The notes beneath the pieces are model-generated. The model saw only the letters and a program-made list of their open reading frames with translations. It had not been told where the DNA came from and did no database searches. Shown here in pieces: positions 12,201 to 21,800 of a stretch of DNA of 64,000 nt; within the stretch, counting starts at the first letter, position 1; each line of letters opens with the position of its first letter. A program made the position numbers and the translations under genes. This DNA is from Lumbricus rubellus (taxonomy: Eukaryota; Annelida; Clitellata; Crassiclitellata; Lumbricidae), in the NCBI GenBank assembly GCA_945859605.1, contig OX243817.1:23009637-23073636 (forward strand), read 5' to 3'.

Positions 12201-14375
12201 GTCCTTGACGTATTCCTTTGTCCATTGTAGTTTAAGAGTAATACTAAGCTTTCATTGTAAGTAAGCATGTAATATTATATTCTTCTTGTCAGTTGTCACT
12301 TTCTAGATCAGCAAGAAAATGGATTTTTACCTTTAAAAATGATTGTGTTTATTGATTTCTGCATTTAATTTATGTAACTTTGGCTCACTGTTTTACAAAC
12401 TGTATTGCACCACCTGATGTTTTATGGTGGAAAATCTGATTTTTGCATCAGGTACAGTTAGATTCAATTTTTATTTGCAATTTCCCACCAAAATGATTTT
12501 TTGTGTTTTCATTTGACATTGATTGGATATAGAAATTATGTACGTTTGTTTATTATACCATGTCTGTACACCAAAATGCGGATAGCAATTGGTATATTAA
12601 AGAATATTCTTGTCTTATCTTATAAATTTAGAACCAAACGTTATGAAATGGATGATGAAGATGATGGTTATATTGACTGGCTGCACACTTAGGTGTTCAG
12701 TCTTGATTTCAACCAAGTCATCATAGTTTTAATAGCGATGTTTCTGATCTTGTTTGCAGAAAGTGGCAAAGCAGAAGAGCAAGGGCAAGAAGAAAGGACC
12801 AGCTAAACTGGATTTGAGACATGCACCATTTTATATTCAAGACGGAGATGTCATTGGTGTCAAGGTGAAATGGATACTGTTAATTTCGGTAGCTATGTAA
12901 TATATGGCCTCATGCATGTCCTGCTTGCACTTTTTAATTTGGCATTTTCATTAGCTGACAGACCTTTTATGCTAATCGTGTAATGGAGATGGTGATGAGA
13001 TAAACAAACATTGAGCTTGAATGCATTGGCATCAATTGCCTTTTAAATCATCTTATGGCATTTAAGAATTTTAGCAACGTCTAATCTAAACCAATGTTCA
13101 CTTCAGTTTGTCATAGTGCACAGGAAAAGAGTTGGTGATTACTTTAAGGAGAAGATACTCAAAGTTCGCATTGTACAGTAGGTATGCGTATTTATTTACT
13201 TGCCAGATATTACAGGAAGGAGGTTCTATCAGTCCAGATGACTTTGGAACAGTTGAAGACGATGAGGGAAAAGAAAAACTAAAGAAGGAAGCTGAGGAAA
13301 TCAGAAAGAAGTAAAGAAATTTCTGCTCTCATTTGTTAAATTTGCTTTTAGTAAGATCAGTAATTTGCACTAATTCTAGATTAAATGGTCCGAAACTTGT
13401 ACATCCGACCATTCATTTAATACATGATTGGACAATAGACATACACTTTTATCTGAATGCTTTGGTGGTCTTGTAGTTTGCACTCTGTATATAGGAATAT
13501 TCTCTTCAATCAGACAAGTGGTCTAGCTGATCCAAGATGCTTATGGTATGGAGCAGACCTGCTGACCGGACCGGTTGAGGCTGGGCAGCATGACGCGAGA
13601 CAGACTCAGACAGAGAGTGGCGTCGGACTCTTACGGGCATTGAGCCCAACGATGTTGATGATGATGATATAGGACTTATAATGCATTGCTCATTTTACTA
13701 TGTTGTTAAGTATCACACAATTTAAACATGTGCCATGTTTTTTGCATTTGCGACATTAGTCTGCACAGTTGCCCGAAATTTCTAAAATGTTTCTCATATA
13801 TAGGTAGCTGATCTAATAATTACTATAAATTAGCCAATTCGTTAGCAGATTGATGCTTGCTTATAGCTGCCTTGTTACTGTTTAATGACACTGCCATTGC
13901 AAAGATGATTAGTGTCGTCCTCCTGTAACCAGGCTTGAGACTTGCACGGTCAAAGTGCAACCAGTGGCAGAGTTTTAATTATAACTTACTAAGCTCTTGC
14001 TATATAGCATATGAGGCTTGTGACCACCAGGCTGGTCATATTATGAACTACCGGTACGGCCTGGAATGGGCTCCCTGTTGCACTCCACCTTGTGCCTAGA
14101 GGTCACACCACTATGTTTCTTTCTCACTTAAAAACTGTTTTATTTAGCCGTTGTTGGACTGGGAGCGCTTGTGAGTAGACTACCTTGAAGGTGCGCTATC
14201 TAAAAGGTCAATAATAATAATAATAATAACTTGACTTGTTGCCAAACGAATTGTTTTTTCTAGAAGAGAAGAAAGGCGGAGAAGCATTGAAGCTGAAGAA
14301 GCATTTATTGGACCAATGCTGCCGAAATCAAGACCAGAGTTTGCCATTAAGATCCATGTCGACAATTTCTCATAG
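218..14375 (+). CDS. USP40: Ubiquitin carboxyl-terminal hydrolase 40, C-terminal part (18 exons, 5' partial)
   Basis: Deubiquitinase of the USP family; the Cys/His catalytic domain is upstream of the window and what is seen is the ubiquitin-like-rich C-terminal region (about 762 residues). Exons: 218-299, 1101-1272, 1643-1730, 2022-2095, 2772-2961, 3429-3552, 4394-4469, 5919-5975, 7011-7122, 8077-8165, 9062-9325, 10031-10127, 10687-10924, 11421-11486, 11959-12196, 12760-12864, 13207-13310, 14264-14375. All phases join and the frame stays open to TAG at 14373. Matches to remembered vertebrate USP40 include SIDKRKTVADL, TGIDHEPLLLNVL, EWHLCRLDW, the block ending in DGDVIGVK, DDEGKEKLKK and the terminal IKIHVDNFS. 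Two exon junctions (1/2 and 9/10) were fixed because they give ungapped alignments of 50 and 35 residues. Intron 1 uses a GC donor (300-301). USP47, the other USP with C-terminal ubiquitin-like domains, fits less well. Introns are loaded with hairpins, hAT elements and minisatellites. Confidence 0.9.
311..596. repeat. 22-bp minisatellite, 13 copies, in USP40 intron 1
   Basis: Thirteen near-perfect 22-bp units begin 11 bases after the GC donor of intron 1. Each unit contains TTGTTTTCACAG, a pyrimidine-rich run ending in CAG, so every unit resembles a 3' splice acceptor. The array length (286 bp) is an exact multiple of 22. The open frames through it are a by-product of the repeat and not a gene. 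Confidence 0.95.
1545..1618. repeat. Short hairpin element (TTTAACCC... type)
   Basis: Arms 1545-1562 and 1601-1618 are inverted copies (16 of 18 match) around a 38-base loop, in USP40 intron 2. Similar short hairpins lie at 5098-5168 and 7517-7594, which suggests a family of tiny foldback elements. No target duplication was identified. Confidence 0.6.
5098..5168. repeat. Short hairpin element (TTAACCCTTT type)
   Basis: Arms 5098-5112 and 5154-5168 match as inverted repeats at 14 of 15 positions, with a second internal complement (GGTATAGAAT against CCATACC) in the loop. It lies in USP40 intron 7. A weaker relative with AAAGGGTTAAG at its right end is at about 4724-4799. Confidence 0.6.
5325..5438 (-). 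repeat. LINE/SINE 3'-tail fragment, target of a hAT insertion
   Basis: Contains CTCAGAAGCGCTCCTGAC and ACTTGCCCAAGGTC, modules shared with other short repeats in this window and typical of L2/CORE-SINE 3' ends read in reverse. It is cut by the hAT element at 5439-5803. A poly-G run (5224-5240) lies just before it. Confidence 0.4.
5439..5803. mobile_element. Non-autonomous hAT transposon (365 bp)
   Basis: Terminal inverted repeats begin CAGCGGTTCTCAACC and end GGTTGAGAACCGCTG. A perfect 8-bp target duplication CCCTAGAC lies at 5431-5438 and 5804-5811. The internal sequence is not coding. It sits in USP40 intron 7. Confidence 0.95.
6057..6190. repeat. GATGATTTT/GATTAAGAT simple repeat
   Basis: Degenerate GATGAT-rich tandem repeat in USP40 intron 8, immediately left of a hAT MITE; a related GATGAT-rich stretch follows the MITE at about 6510-6580. 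Confidence 0.8.
6221..6491. mobile_element. hAT-like MITE, CATAGGCG family (271 bp)
   Basis: Ends are CATAGGCGTACG and CGTACGCCTATG, an inverted pair. The 8-bp target duplication TCAGGGCT is perfect (6213-6220 and 6492-6499). Two further family members with perfect duplications lie at 22001-22148 and 51853-51966. Confidence 0.93.
7215..7450 (-). repeat. L2/CR1-like LINE 3'-end remnant
   Basis: Starts with an ATTC repeat followed by ATTTATATAGCGCC and CTCAGAGGCGCTCCCAG, read in reverse orientation. Related tails occur near 21330, 28078 and, in the forward direction, 54540. Repeated ATTC at one end fits the microsatellite tail of L2-like LINEs or SINEs mobilised by them. It lies in USP40 intron 9. 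Confidence 0.55.
7517..7594. repeat. Short hairpin with central 22-bp palindrome
   Basis: Outer arms 7517-7531 and 7580-7594 match at 14 of 15 positions. The stretch 7558-7579 is a perfect palindrome centred on GTTAAC. It lies in USP40 intron 9 and may belong with the hairpins at 1545 and 5098. Confidence 0.65.
7913..8098 (+). repeat. 62-bp triplication spanning the exon-10 splice acceptor of USP40
   Basis: Three consecutive 62-bp copies (7913-7974, 7975-8036, 8037-8098). Each holds about 40 intronic bases, an acceptor ending GTGTAAG and the first 22 exonic bases. Copies 2 and 3 are nearly identical and copy 1 is diverged. Only the third acceptor (AG at 8075-8076) leads into the open exon; the copies at 7952 and 8014 run into an in-frame TAA. 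Confidence 0.92.
8702..9040. repeat. 17-bp minisatellite ending next to USP40 exon 11
   Basis: About 20 units of a 17-bp repeat with core GATGGTTGCTATGGT. The array stops about 20 bases before the exon-11 acceptor (AG at 9060-9061), so it occupies the expected branch-point region. Units vary mainly as GGTGA or GGTTA. Confidence 0.93.
9373..9711. mobile_element. Non-autonomous hAT transposon (339 bp)
   Basis: Ends CAGTGGTTCCCAAC and GTTGGGAACCACTG are inverted repeats. Target duplication GTGTACAG (9365-9372) against GTATACAG (9712-9719) matches 7 of 8. It lies in USP40 intron 11, about 40 bases after exon 11, and has no coding capacity. Confidence 0.9.
10373..10555. mobile_element. Foldback/MITE-like element (CAGTGCCAGTCCCAA ends)
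   Basis: Left end CAGTGCCAGTCCCAAG and right end TTGGGACTGGCACTG form long imperfect inverted repeats that extend into the GGAGGAGGGC / GTCCTCCTTC stretches. No clear target duplication was found. Half elements occur near 13898-13950 (reverse) and 17110-17165. Confidence 0.6.
10946..10982. repeat. ATTAC microsatellite
   Basis: Seven to eight units of ATTAC (one ATCAC variant) in USP40 intron 13. Confidence 0.95.
11607..11905. repeat. Dispersed repeat with internal direct repeat; inverted copy at 13738-13955
   Basis: A segment with GATTGTCTTCAGGATACTT occurs at about 11612 and again at about 11862. The intervening 11668-11805 is found in reverse orientation at 13738-13875 (for example ATGAGAAACATTTTA against TAAAATGTTTCTCAT). 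Both lie in USP40 introns. The type is not recognised; an old foldback or MITE family is possible. Confidence 0.55.
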
Positions 14376-14407
14376 TATTTCTACACAAATTCTGCGGATC
14401 ATTTCTG

Positions 14408-14413
14408 AATAAA
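14408..14413 (+). promoter_or_regulatory. Poly(A) signal AATAAA of USP40
   Basis: Canonical AATAAA 33 bases after the USP40 stop codon, in an otherwise non-coding stretch. Confidence 0.6.
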
Positions 14414-15724
14414 TTCCTCGATTTGACAGAATATTAGGAATATCTAATTTGTCTTTGTTCATAATTATTCAACGCACGATTATTGGGTGCGCTTGATTTG
14501 TATGTGACTGATATTATTACACGAGTAAGTGTACCATAATTATAGCTAATTTAAAAGTTTCTTTGAAAGATGACAGAAACACCAATGACCTCATAGAACA
14601 TGAGTGTTTGAATCACGATGTAATTACTGTGTTAATTGCTTCAGTTTGAATACAGCATCGTCATAAAAATTAAGTTCAGTATTGTTCATGATCTGGAGGC
14701 GTGGTTAAGAGATTGTTTTGCTTTCGGCCTTCATAAAAAATGTCCTACGATGTTGGAGGCATTTATTGCCCGCATATGTCTATGAACAACCAGAGAACAA
14801 TGATGATCTGCATTAGCAACAAGCATTATACTATTATACTTTATTTATTATTATATAGTGCCAAATGTTTCTCATCTATAACATTTATGGAAGCTTATCT
14901 GCCTCAATTTCATGTCGACCTCGCGTTGACTCTTCATGGTATGACTCAATATGTCCTTCTCCTTCTGTCCAACTTCTCGGCTTATTCCCAGGTAACACCA
15001 TAAACAACGGTTTGCGGGTTTTAGACCTCGCCAGGGGCCCTCCTACCTTCATAGGAGCTTACGGGGTTTTACGCCATACCAGAGGCTCCGCAGGTTAGAA
15101 TAATACAAGCAATACAGAGCTGTAGTGCAACCGAATCCATCGCATCCCCTTGAACAGATAAACATGCCTGCTGCCGAGGCAGCAAAATGACAGGCACCTT
15201 TCAGAATTTCAGATAACCTATAGACAGCTATTTTTACACGTTATGACGGCTAAATAGAATCTTGAAAAAACAGATCCTCTGGGGCAGGCCAACAGCTGCA
15301 CCGCACACACACCCACACATGTCGGGTCAAGTCAGTGATTGCTGGTGTAGATACATGTAGGTCATGCGTATCTTTGCTTATTCTATACTGTGATTATATT
15401 ATTTTCGGAGTTATAAAGTGCCTTGCACAGTACAATCTAATCAGAGGCGCTCCAAGTGCGAAGAGCCCTTGTCTTCAGACAATGGACAGAAAAAGCAATG
15501 CCTCCAGATAAGATCTAAGCATGACGACTTGGATCTTTCTTTTGGAACAGACCTCAGCATAACATAGGTTATTATTGTTAATGCTAGTACTAGTAGTACA
15601 TAATATAGGCCTAGTTTAATTCATAAAAAAATTCTCATTCAAGAAACATTTTTTAAATTGCTTGAAATGCACTTTGGTACATGTAAACTTGTCTCTCTAG
15701 AGATGAGTTAGAATCTAACTGTTA

Positions 15725-15828
15725 ACTAGTCATGCATGCATCATGTGACTTAACAGGCACAAGATATAATATATCTTGTGCCTGTTAAGTCAGCTGCCAC
15801 ACAGAGATGATGCATGCATGACTAGTCA
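15725..15828. repeat. Perfect 20-bp-arm palindrome with outer inverted arms
   Basis: 15748-15767 and 15771-15790 are perfect inverted copies separated by AAT. Outside them, ACTAGTCATGCATGCATC (from 15725) is repeated in inverse at 15808-15828, with an unpaired insertion of about 15 bases in the right arm. The whole could fold into one long hairpin. No flanking target duplication was identified. Confidence 0.85.
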
Positions 15829-15864
15829 TATTATGACTTAAGACAAACAAACAAACATAGGGCC

Positions 15865-15865
<1 letters not shown>

Positions 15866-15936
<71 letters not shown>

Positions 15937-15947
15937 GGTGGTGGTGG

Positions 15948-16009
<62 letters not shown>
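15866..16009. repeat. GAT/GGT trinucleotide microsatellite
   Basis: Uninterrupted GAT units, a block of GGT units (about 15921-15948), then GAT again. Long open frames on the complement (poly-His or poly-Ser) are artefacts. Confidence 0.97.
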
Positions 16010-16010
<1 letters not shown>

Positions 16011-17758
16011 GGGTCGCATACTGTTAAATAAACGGTCCACTTAACCAATCGATGGTGTGTGGGTGGATAGTTAGCTGGATGGTTGGTTGGACGGACGGAC
16101 GGACGGACAGAGATAGACAGACAAACAGACAGACAGATAGATAGGTTACGGTTGTGACTATATTGTGCAAGGCCTATTGTGACAATAAGGAATGACAAAT
16201 AGGCATACATGTAGTTTGACGCAGCAGGCCCAAGATCACAGTGAGCGGCGTCACAGGACAGTTCAACCAGTTTGATGTGGTGTAGACTACTTTGGGATGC
16301 AGGCCAGATTAGAGAAGCAAATAGGCCTAATAATAATATTATGTGCAGTGGTCGAATACAAAATGTGGTCTACGATATTATTGTTTGCGCACTGTTGATA
16401 GCTTCAAGTTTCAAAATATTATGATTGAGAAGTTCTTGCAATAGATGAAATCATGTTCGACGAATTGGATGAGGCATCATTCTATTTGGGATTTTTTGCA
16501 ATATAACAAGCAATAATATTATTGCTTAAGTAGGCTATAGGCCTAGGTCTATTAGTTAGGTCTATCCTATATTGCACGTCCTAGCAGTAATTAGCTAGGC
16601 TGCCGCCTGCCAGTTTCACCTAGTTGTACTGCGTTAGCCTTTGATTATTATTTCGAAGCTCTGTCGTTGAAAACTTCGAAATCAATTTATAAATGAAAGT
16701 GTACGCCACGTACTGTATTATTTTCGTGAAAATCGAAAACCATGCAGGTATTAAACAGCATTCTTCTTCTGGTTCACTGCCCCTAGGCAGGTCCGAATGT
16801 CCAATGTCGCCACTCCTCCCTCCGCTGGGCCTTAAACATCATCATCATCATCATCATCGTCAAGAACCAAGGGACCAGTGCCTGTAGGTGCCGTCTTAAA
16901 CAGCATATCAATTTAATTCATGTAGGTCTATGACCCGAATTTCGGTGCATTCAAGCGTGTCATTGCGTATAAATTATCATAGTATTTTATAGCTGTTGAA
17001 CAATATAAGCTTATTATACATGATTATACGCCATGACTTAAAGTATCGCATCAGCGCTGACATAATAAGACTTAGCCTATAACTCCACCATTGTTCGCAC
17101 CTTAATTAGCAGTGCCAGTCCCAAGTCTGAAGAGAGGAGGAGGGCGACGCTAATGATCTTTGTTGTTATGACACAGTGTCGTTGAACTGAAACAACCAAT
17201 TTAAGGTTTTATCTTCAGATAGACGAATAATACGTAGGCCTATTTTAGGCCTGCAGTCATTAGGCCTATTGGCACCTTATCTTGCGAAGATACAACAGTC
17301 GCTTAATGTAACCTTTACGAGGCGGCGGAATTTGACCCATTGATGTGAATTGTATTGTTAACCTTCGCTCAAAGACTAAAGTGCATGGTGATTGTTTAAG
17401 TATCTACAGGCCTATTGTAACAGGCCTATATCGTACGCCAGACGTCTTAATTTGATTCTGTAGGTCCAACTAGGCTTAGAACGTGTAGCCTATGACTGTA
17501 GGCTATATGTTTGTTTGTTCTATAGGTTTAATGGAAGGACAGTAGGGTGTTCTGGAAGAAAGAAAAGTATAAATTAGCCTATAGGAGACGGTAGGCCTAC
17601 ATGTATATTTATACGTAGTATTTGGCCCAGCTAAATTAGGCTATAGGCGTCTTTATCAAATAGGGAAGCACTGGTAAATCGATTTATAGAGGGATACCGG
17701 TAGCACATAATTATTTAGGAAGTAACTATTTGTGGTGGATATCATCCTAAAAAGCAAA

Positions 17759-18780
17759 ATGAGTGCGAAAGACGAGATGGTTTGTCTTGCGGACTTCGAA
17801 AGATTCGCTCGGACGTCTTTGCCAAAGATGGCGATGGATTACTACAGCAGCGGAGCAGACGAGGAAATAACGCTGGCCGACAACAGAAAGGCTTTCAAAA
17901 GGTAGGCCTATGTTGAAAGATTCAAGAGTTATCAGCGCTCGTGAATAAGCTGGTGCCCTGCGCTGGGCTTTCAAGTGGCGCTTTAGAAATGTTGAGGATT
18001 ACGATTAGGCCTACTATTATGCTGTTATTATGACAGACCACAGCCAGCCGGTTGCACTAAACCAGCGGTTCTCAACCTGTGGGTCGCGACCCCCACGGGA
18101 GTCGCCATGACGAATTGCTAGGGTTCGCCTGGAGACCTAAGAAATTCTCCAAAGATGCACACATAATTATGCATGAAATTTAAAAAAATTTAAGCAATGG
18201 GAGGGAATACTTTTGAAGCCTTATGACGGGCAAACATCTCTAGCATTAATATCAGTGGTAACGACTACAGGGCCTAGCAACGTGTGTAGGCCTAGTTTTA
18301 AATCGGTGGTGCAGATTACCATGCAGCTGATGCGCAGATGCTGTCTTCTGCAGTTGAGTGTAGGTCTATGCAGGCCTATAGTCAGTAATTGTGCGTGCTT
18401 GACTATGTACAATAATTGTACATACATGTAGTACAATTGTACAATAATTGTACATGTAGGTATCGCATAGTTCCGCGTGTTCTTCGCGATGTGTCTGATG
18501 TCGACACGAGTACAACGATCCTTGGTCATCGCATCTCGTTTCCTGTTTGCATCGCTCCAACCGCCATGCAGAGAATGGCTCACCCCGACGGAGAGATAGC
18601 CACGGCCAGAGGTAGACGACCTACTCATACACACACGACCAGCTAGACCTATAGCTCTCTCTATACATATGCATTCGTTGTCAGTCTGTCTGTTCGTCTG
18701 TGTGCCTGTGTGTGTCTGTGTGTCTGTCCGTGTGTGTGTGTCTGTCTGTCTGTGTCTGTCTGTCTGTCTGTCTGTCTGTG

Positions 18781-18843
<63 letters not shown>

Positions 18844-21800
18844 ATATACATCTATTTCTTGCCATTTCATTCACATGCACTTGTCTTGTGTAGGCTACAT
18901 GTGTTCCTTTGGGTTTGTATTGTCGCCACGATACACGGTCTGCATGGATTAGCTCTTCGCATGTTTTATGGTAACCGATAAAGTATTGATTGATTGACTG
19001 ACTGATCGATTGATTTATTTTTATGCACATATAGTCATATGCATGCATCATTGCATCTTAGCTATTTTTAGTAAAGTGTACTTTATGATTTTCTATACTG
19101 TCTGTCTGCGTGTACATATGTCTGCGTGTATGTCCATCTGTCTGCTTGTATGCCTGTCTTTCTAGGTGCCTGTCTGTCTATTTCACAATCTTTCTCCACC
19201 ATTTTCTGAGCTGTCAATATTCAGTTGGTGCCTGTTGTCATGGTAACAAACAGGCGCCCTGACAGCAGGAATCGGATTTACGTTGAGCACGATAGCGACA
19301 TCTAGCCTCGAAGAGATCGCAGATGGAGCACCGGAAGTGCTTCGATTCTTCCAGCTGTACATCTATCGCGACAGAGACATCACTGTTCAGCTGATCCGTC
19401 GAGCGGAAGAAAACGGATTCAAGGCTCTTCTGCTGACCGTCGACACACCCTTCTTCGGAAAACGCTGTGCTGACAATAGGAACAAATTCGTCCTCCCTCC
19501 GCACCTCAGGTTCGCAAATTCAATCGCTGGATATATAATAGATGGGCGGAAACCTGGGCGGAGACTGGGGGTGGGGGGACGAAGGAAAGACGCGAGATAT
19601 TTTACAAACGAATGGCTGTGTCGCAAAAAAGTTTCCATCTTTTGCCGGAAAAAATTCTGACGACTTTTTTAGTGATCTGGCCGAAAAGTCAAGAAAATTT
19701 TATATTTTCACCACCAAAAAGTTGATGACCTTCTTTTAGTCCTGACGCTCAACGGTTGGGGGGGGGGGAAATGTGCATGGGCCGTCCCCTAAAAACCTCC
19801 ATTGGGCATTGGGGGGACCGTCCCCCTGTTCTCCCTAGGTCTTCGCCCTTGATCTAATCATAATGGATGGCAGAGTCTGTTGTGGCTGTAACGTGTATCG
19901 GCCTAGCTGTTTGGCTGTTTTGTTTATTGTCTTCCAGATCACATTATATGTAGATTGTTTTTACTTTTTGCGTAGAATGGCCAACTTCGACCGCATAGAC
20001 TTCAAGGGAAGCGGCGTCAACCAAGCGAAGAAGGAGTCTGGACTGAACGAATATGCGTCATCTCTTTTCGAGGCATCGATCACGTGGAAGGATGTGGCAT
20101 GGTTGAAGTCAGTGACACGACTACCAGTCGTCCTCAAAGGAATTCTATCCAGTCAGTTTATTCATATACATTCATATACATTGAGACCATGTTCAATAAC
20201 CTGTATAGGCCTACACCTAAGACTGTTAATTCTCTTTAGCGCCCCAACATTATTCTCTTAGCCTCATTTTGCGTCTTTCATTTGAGCTTCTGCTCCAGGG
20301 GTCATCAACTTTTTGGGGGCCGAGAAAAAAATTCGGATCCGCTCGATCTGGACTAAGTCTTCGCCCCAACCAAAGCCCAGATTTTTAGCCCCTCCCCCCC
20401 AAAGAACGGAAACCAAACTCCGTCCATGCGGATGTCCTGCTTACTCTTCGCTATACGCTACGGCTGCAGACAATAATTATTGTTCTCAGTCACAGATAGG
20501 TCTTGGTCTTGCTAGGTGACTACGGTAGGCCTATATAGGTTAGTATTATAGGCAACAATTGCCAATTTGTCATAGACGTTGAAGAGCTCGATACTGAGTA
20601 ACTGAGGATTATCCTTGTAATTATACCGGTTCTGTGTTTGACTGCAGGCGAAGATGCTCTGTTGGCAGTCGAATCCGGTGCCTCGGGAATTCTTGTTTCC
20701 AACCACGGTGGAAGACAACTGGACACCGTGCCAGCAACAGTACGTAGCCTATAGTTATGAATGTTTATAATCAACAATGACAGCGATATCATTGTAAACT
20801 GCAGATAGGCCTATATATGCATGTAGTCACATAACGAAAGCGCTAAGCTTATTGTCTATCTTATTGTACACCGGACACACAGGCCTACAATTGTTCCATC
20901 ATCATTAAACCATCATGATTTTGGCTATAGTGTTCACATGATATCTATTGTATAGTCTATCTGTACACCGGACACATAGGCCTACAATTGACGGTTCTTT
21001 AATATTCTATTGTTGTAGATCGATGTTTTATCTGAGATCGTGGATGCAGTCGACGGCAGATGTGAGGTCTACTTGGATGGTGGAGTTCGTACTGGTACGG
21101 ACGTCCTCAAGGCGATCGCACTCGGAGCAAAGGCCGTCTTCATTGGTCGACCTGCGCTCTATGCTCTCGCCTACAACGTATGCACCATACAAAACCTATA
21201 TTAACATCATAACCACATGAAAACCATGGAAGATTTCCCTAAATCTAATCTACTGATTTCTTGTCTAATGACTCTTATATAGGCCTAGATTAGTTTATTC
21301 ACTGCATGGATTTATATAGCGGCCTTTCGTTCATTCATTCATTGCAAGGATAGCCCTCTTTCTAGGTAATTACTACTCAGGAGCGCTCCCGACCCAACGT
21401 CGTATAAAAACAATTGTTTTAAGGATGCAATAGATTAGGCTAGTACGTGTCACCGTTGACCTTTGAAAGCATGCGTAGGTATGGAATTCGCCCATTCCAG
21501 ATCACAGCAGATGATTGTATGCACCTTAATTATCACCAGCCATGAGCCGCTCTCTCAATTGGTGCTCATCCCCTCCTCCACCCGGCAATATAGGCCTACA
21601 CTAATCAAAACTTTTACATTTTGTTTATACAGGGACAGAATGGCGTTGAAAAAATGCTTCAGATACTGAAAGAAGAAGTGTACAAGGCGTTCGCTTTGGC
21701 AGGTTTGCATTACATTCGTCAGTCATTCAAAACCTATTCATTCAGAATTGCCATAGTCTGCTCCAAGAGCAGAGGCGCTGCAGGGAGGAGCAGGGAGACA

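Larger units (their letters stand above)
14414..17758. other. Intergenic region between USP40 and HAO1
   Basis: No gene is recognised. It holds an inverted repeat (15725-15828), GAT/GGT and GGAC/GACA microsatellites (15866-16145), an L2-like tail near 15400-15470 (AATCAGAGGCGCTCC), a short CAT repeat at 16829-16858, half of a CAGTGCCAGTCCCAA element at 17110 and many TAGGCCTA words. The HAO1 promoter should lie in its last few hundred bases; no TATA box or other core signal is clear. Confidence 0.6.

Noticed and set aside
13457..13672. 71-codon frame ending in Met repeats
   Set aside because: It looks like a retroposon tail with a GAT microsatellite in a USP40 intron; no consistent protein similarity.
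15785..16210. 141-codon poly-His and 69-codon poly-Ser frames
   Set aside because: They are translations of the GAT/GGT microsatellite with no other coding signal.
18221..19051. 276-codon minus-strand frame with Thr-Asp-Arg-Gln repeats
   Set aside because: It comes from the TGTC microsatellite and runs antisense through HAO1 exon 2.
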